Of a stretch of 64,000 nucleotides of DNA, positions 60,701 to 64,000 are shown one piece after another. A program made the position numbers and the translations under genes. Every line of letters starts with the position of its first letter. Position 1 is the stretch's first letter. A model generated the notes under the pieces. It searched no databases, was not told the DNA's origin, and worked only from the letters and a program-made list of their open reading frames with translations. The stretch lies in the IMG/VR virus record IMGVR_UViG_3300001041_000009, positions 54,480 through 118,479 of that record, one strand, 5' to 3'. The stretch is from a virus.

Positions 60701-61713
60701 TTAACTAGGGCTATGTGATGGTGATATCACATAGGATTTTCTTTAATTGCGGGGAACCTCTTAGAGTCTAGACTATCAAACTATTATATTTCTATAATAG
60801 TGGCTGGGAGTAATTAACCTAGATTAAGATAATAATGTTTAGAATTGGACAATCCGCAGCCAAGTCTCTGTTTAATATTTAAATAAGATTATACATTCAA
60901 TTAAACTAATTAATAAAAGAAGGAGGAAATCGATACTATGCATATTATAATAGCTATGGAAAAGGAAGAATTCAGGCCAGTTACTTATCCGAATATACAA
61001 AAAGATAGGTATATGATTAGTAATTATGGGAAAGTGTTTGATATTAAGAAAGATAAAATACGGAAAATTAATTTTAGAGATAAAAATGGATATGTTAAGA
61101 TACATTTAAGAGATAATGATAATGTCAGAAGATATATAGGTGTGCATCGATTAGTTGCATGGGAATTTTGTAAAGGTTTTGATGAAACTGTCGGGAGGAT
61201 TATTGTAAATCATAAAGACAGTAATACTGAAAATAATTATTTTGAAAATTTGGAATGGACAACATATTCGGAAAATAATTTACACGCGGTTGATCATGGG
61301 AATAATTATTGTAGAGGAATTAGTAACAATAATAATGTTTATAGTGAGGAAACAATTAGAGAAATATGTAATATGCTGACACAAAAGTTATCTATGATGA
61401 AAATTATGAATTTTTATGGTTATAAAGAAAAGAAAGAAAATAATAGTTTTTACGCACTAATTATTGCAATAAAGCATAGGAAACTTTGGAATCACATTAA
61501 TAAAGAATATAACTATTAAGCAGAGAAAGGTTCAACGACTAAATAGTAGGGCTCAAGTGAGTGGGTAAAAAAATCCCTTAAATCGAAATAAGAAACTCTC
61601 TTATTGATGAGTAATTACTTTATTAAGAGATGAAGATATAGTCTAGTATCCTAAAGAAACTTAGGGATGTCCGTATGGACTATATGAATTAACGATTCAT
61701 ATGAATATAAACG
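60701..61713 (+). ncRNA. Group I intron 1 of terL, carrying an HNH endonuclease gene
   Basis: 1013 nt. Core of the common family: TTGCGGGGAACCTC, GACAATCCGCAGCCAAG, GGTTCAACGACTA, AGATATAGTC. P1 pairs exon CCT with GGG near 60718, weaker than in the other introns, and a long hairpin CTATGTGAT/ATCACATAG follows. The endonuclease gene sits between the CAGCCAAG and GGTTCAACG segments (P5/P6 loop). Ends with G at 61713. The splice restores TPGDLDT. Confidence 0.85.
60938..61519 (+). CDS. Intron-encoded HNH homing endonuclease (NUMOD4 type)
   Basis: 193 residues, SD AAGGAGG. N-terminal NUMOD4-like part (EEFRPVTYPNIQ, RYMISNYGKVFDIKK), then the HNH core: VHRLVAWEFCKGF, IVNHKDSNTENNYFENLEW. A C-terminal helix-turn-helix (MLTQKLSMMKIMNFYGYKEK) should help bind DNA. 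It should cut intron-less terL at the TP/GD site. Confidence 0.9.
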   Translation: MHIIIAMEKEEFRPVTYPNIQKDRYMISNYGKVFDIKKDKIRKINFRDKNGYVKIHLRDNDNVRRYIGVHRLVAWEFCKGFDETVGRIIVNHKDSNTENNYFENLEWTTYSENNLHAVDHGNNYCRGISNNNNVYSEETIREICNMLTQKLSMMKIMNFYGYKEKKENNSFYALIIAIKHRKLWNHINKEYNY

Positions 61714-62498
61714 GGAGATTTAGATACTTCAGCAGGTCAGGACGCATTAAAGATTATCGCTACAACTTGTCGTTGGACTGAAAAGTTTTATGATTGGACT
61801 AAAGAAGATTTAGATGAATATATTGCAATTAATTCTGAAAGTGGAATCGTCTATATTGAATACCAATATCAACAACTTGGTAAAGATGAAATATGGTTTA
61901 AAAGTATCTGTCAGATCTTACTGAATAATCCAGTAAAGATTAAAAGAGAGGTCTTCCTTCAAAGAATGAGGGGTTCATCCGAATCTCCTTTCCCCGCAGA
62001 AGATTTGGCCACTATTGAAGAAATGAAGAAGCCAATTAAGGAAGAAATATTTATAAATAAACTATTTAAATTAGATATATATGAACCCTTGAAGAAAGAT
62101 AGGATATACTTCGTTGGAGTTGATACCTCTAATGGTTATGGTAAAGATAATACTGCCGTTACGGTATTTGACCCATATACTATAAAACCTGTTGCTGAAT
62201 TTAAATCACCATATATAGGTGTAGTTCAGACTATTAAATTTATAACTACTCTTATCAAACATCATATCCCTAAGTCTATATTATGTATAGAACGTAATTT
62301 TAATGGTGAAGCCATAATGGATTCTTTAAAATTAACAGATATACGCTCTAATTTATACTTTGATAATGATAAAGATCTTGTTTCATCCGGACTTGATGAT
62401 AAACTTGACTCAGAAGGTATGTTAAAATTAGAATCAGCTAGACGAAAACTATATGGTGTTTGGACCGGAGATAAGTCCAGAGAAGTTATGATTCATGT
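61714..62498 (+). CDS. terL: Terminase large subunit, exon 2 (nuclease)
   Basis: 785 nt encoding GDLDTSAGQDALK and on, with the RNase H-like nuclease motif YFVGVDTSNGYGKDN (first catalytic Asp, about residue 405 of the spliced protein) and SILCIERNFNGEA (Glu). It ends after CATGT with two bases of the next codon. The last terminase exon(s) lie beyond the IStron outside the window. The unspliced frame stops 4 nt into the IStron. Confidence 0.9.
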
Positions 62499-64000
62499 AT
62501 GAGTCACGTTGCATAGTAATATGTAATTGAAACTACTTTAATTGCGGGAAACTCCTTAGTGCTTAAACTACAACAAAGTAACAATGTTTAAGATTGGACA
62601 ATCTGCAGCCAATGATCTATTTATAGATTTAGGTTCAACGACTATCCGTAAAGGAGTAGGGCTCAAGTGAGTGGGTGAGAATCCCTTAAATCGAAATGGG
62701 TGGCCCCATTATAATTATTATTATAATGGGTGAAGATATAGTCTGTGCTTTAAGGAAACTTAGAGAATAACTTAACCGTAAGTCTTACTAATTCATTCCT
62801 AATACAATTATATTATACCTTTAACAAATAATATAAGAAAGGAGGTGAATAAAAATTGATTAAGACTTTTAAAACAAGAATACGACCAACTAAAGAACAA
62901 GTAACATATTTAAACAAATGCTTTGGTTATAGACGATTTGTATATAATAATACTTTAGAGTATTTTAATAAGATCCTAGAATTTAATGGTAATATTGTAG
63001 ATAAAGATTTAAGGAAGTTCTTTGATAAATTTGATTTTATTACTCATATATATTCTAAGAAAGAAAAGGAACCTGGATTTGAATGGACTGGAGAATATAA
63101 TAAGTCTATAAAAAATGAAACGGTTAGTGATGTTAACTTAGCCGTTAATAAGTTCTTTAAAGATATTAAAAATAAGCAGCGATGTAAACTACATTTCAAA
63201 AGAAAGATTCATGGAAATGGTTCTTTTAGAATATATATTAAGCAAGCTGCTGTTAAGATTCTCGATAAAAATAAATTCTCTTTTATTATTAATAGAGAAT
63301 ATGGGCATATGGAATTAAAAACATATGAAGATATAAGCTTCTTATATCATCATGAGATGAAAACAATGAGTATTAGTATGGAGAATTTTAAATATTATGT
63401 ATCATTCACATATGAAATAGATAATCCAAGTCATAACCATGAGAAAAATACTATAGGTATAGACCTAGGGATACATAATCCAGTAGTTTGTTTTGATGGA
63501 AAAGATATCATAAATCCTAAATTTCCGAAAGGGAAGATTAAGAAACTAGAGAAGAAAACTGATAAGCTTTCGGAAATAGTTTCTAAGAAGAAATATGATA
63601 AACGTAATCCATCAAAGAACTATATAAAAGCGAGAACCAAGCTTAATGATATTCACGCCAAAATAGTGAATATTAGAATGGATTATATTCAGAAGGTATC
63701 TACATTCTTAGCCAAGACCTATAGAAACGTAGTAGTTGATGAATTTAGTTTTAAAGATTTATTAACAGAGTCTGATGGTATTAAGCGTATTAATAGGGGT
63801 ATTCATAGAGTTGGAGCCTTTACGTTTACGCAGGTGTTAAAATATAAATGTCGTTTTTATGGTAGTGAATATATTTTAGCAGAACCGAATAGTACCATTA
63901 CATGCTCTGTTTGTAATCATAAAGTTAAAACTAAAATGAAGTTATCTCAAAGAGTCTTTAATTGCCCACAATGTGGACATATAGATGATAGAGATAACAA
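62499..64000 (+). mobile_element. IStron in terL: group I intron fused to a TnpB element (runs off window)
   Basis: Starts 62499 after ATGT; P1 pairs ATGT with GCAT. Group I core to about 62770: TTGCGGGAAACTCC, GACAATCTGCAGCCAA, GGTTCAACGACTA, AGATATAGTC. A tnpB gene follows after about 85 nt. From AGATATAGTCTGTGC onward it matches the element at 26270-27678. This is the structure of IStrons known in Clostridioides difficile and relatives. The 3' splice site and right end are outside the window. Confidence 0.85.
62856..64000 (+). CDS. tnpB: IStron-encoded TnpB RNA-guided nuclease (3' end outside window)
   Basis: 381 residues visible from TTG 62856 behind AAAGGAGGTGA. N-terminus IKTFKTRIRPTKEQ, RuvC-I Asp in GIDLGIHNPVV, RuvC-II Glu in VDEFSFKDLL, zinc ribbon CSVC...CPQC and the start of RuvC-III DDRDN. 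Closely similar to the copy at 26326-27558, with substitutions spread over the whole length. Intact as far as seen. In IStrons TnpB-directed cleavage of empty sites helps keep the element, while the ribozyme removes it from mRNA. Confidence 0.88.
   Translation, partial: MIKTFKTRIRPTKEQVTYLNKCFGYRRFVYNNTLEYFNKILEFNGNIVDKDLRKFFDKFDFITHIYSKKEKEPGFEWTGEYNKSIKNETVSDVNLAVNKFFKDIKNKQRCKLHFKRKIHGNGSFRIYIKQAAVKILDKNKFSFIINREYGHMELKTYEDISFLYHHEMKTMSISMENFKYYVSFTYEIDNPSHNHEKNTIGIDLGIHNPVVCFDGKDIINPKFPKGKIKKLEKKTDKLSEIVSKKKYDKRNPSKNYIKARTKLNDIHAKIVNIRMDYIQKVSTFLAKTYRNVVVDEFSFKDLLTESDGIKRINRGIHRVGAFTFTQVLKYKCRFYGSEYILAEPNSTITCSVCNHKVKTKMKLSQRVFNCPQCGHIDDRDN

Noticed and set aside
1-64000. tRNA genes and CRISPR arrays
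   Set aside because: I looked for T-arm consensus, CCA ends and regularly spaced repeats on both strands and found none. The repeated segments are group I intron cores and TnpB ends.

Overview
The window is about 64 kb of a very AT-rich genome that reads as a large (jumbo) tailed bacteriophage of a Bacillota host, probably clostridial or Bacillus-like. The grounds are strong AAGGAGG-type ribosome sites, many TTG and GTG starts, a virion gene set (terminase, major capsid protein, prohead protease, baseplate proteins, tail fibres), a multisubunit-type RNA polymerase beta' subunit split into two distant genes, a divergent GroEL-like chaperonin, a split family B DNA polymerase and TATATTAT early-type promoter motifs. 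The closest published type I can name is the phiKZ / PBS1-AR9 class. No tRNA, rRNA or CRISPR array was seen.

Layout. 0-10 kb: virion-type proteins, a PC4/YdbC-like ssDNA-binding protein and a membrane-anchored SH3b-glucosaminidase. 10-13 kb: a degenerate tnpB, two tandem HTH + alpha-CTD-like proteins, and a zinc-finger/PD-(D/E)XK-type nuclease. 13-20 kb: a membrane protein, baseplate proteins resembling T4 gp25 and gp26, and the N-terminal half of beta', whose gene holds three group I introns. 20-20.7 kb: a promoter-rich stretch without a long gene. 20.7-25.9 kb: structural genes and a tail fibre with an SGNH hydrolase domain. 26-27.7 kb: a TnpB element. 27.8-41.2 kb (minus strand): primase, an intron-split unknown gene, chaperonin, SSB-like protein, radical SAM protein, HNH endonuclease and the DNA polymerase palm fragment. 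41.4-45.1 kb: a basic protein, a beta-helix tail spike and a 22-residue repeat protein. 45.2-48 kb: the C-terminal half of beta', with three introns inside the trigger loop. 49-51.6 kb: SF2 helicase, metallopeptidase and Dps-like protein. 51.6-64 kb: neck protein, prohead protease, acidic scaffold-like protein, major capsid protein, metallopeptidase and the terminase large subunit, broken by an HNH-carrying intron and by an IStron (group I intron plus TnpB) that runs off the window.

The outstanding feature is ten group I introns in four genes. Nine share nearly the same core sequence. They sit in the most conserved codons of essential enzymes: beta' DxDGD, split by a 9-nt micro-exon; the beta' trigger loop, with 36-nt and 19-nt exons; and terminase TP|GDLDT. 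I placed splice sites by P1 pairing (exon-terminal U paired to G in the intron), a G at the intron 3' end, and restoration of the protein frame. Three further TnpB-related remnants or copies at 10.2, 26.3-27.7 and 34.95 kb show IStron and TnpB elements at different stages of decay. The polymerase and terminase can only be made if every intron is removed, so splicing is a likely control point for middle and late gene expression.
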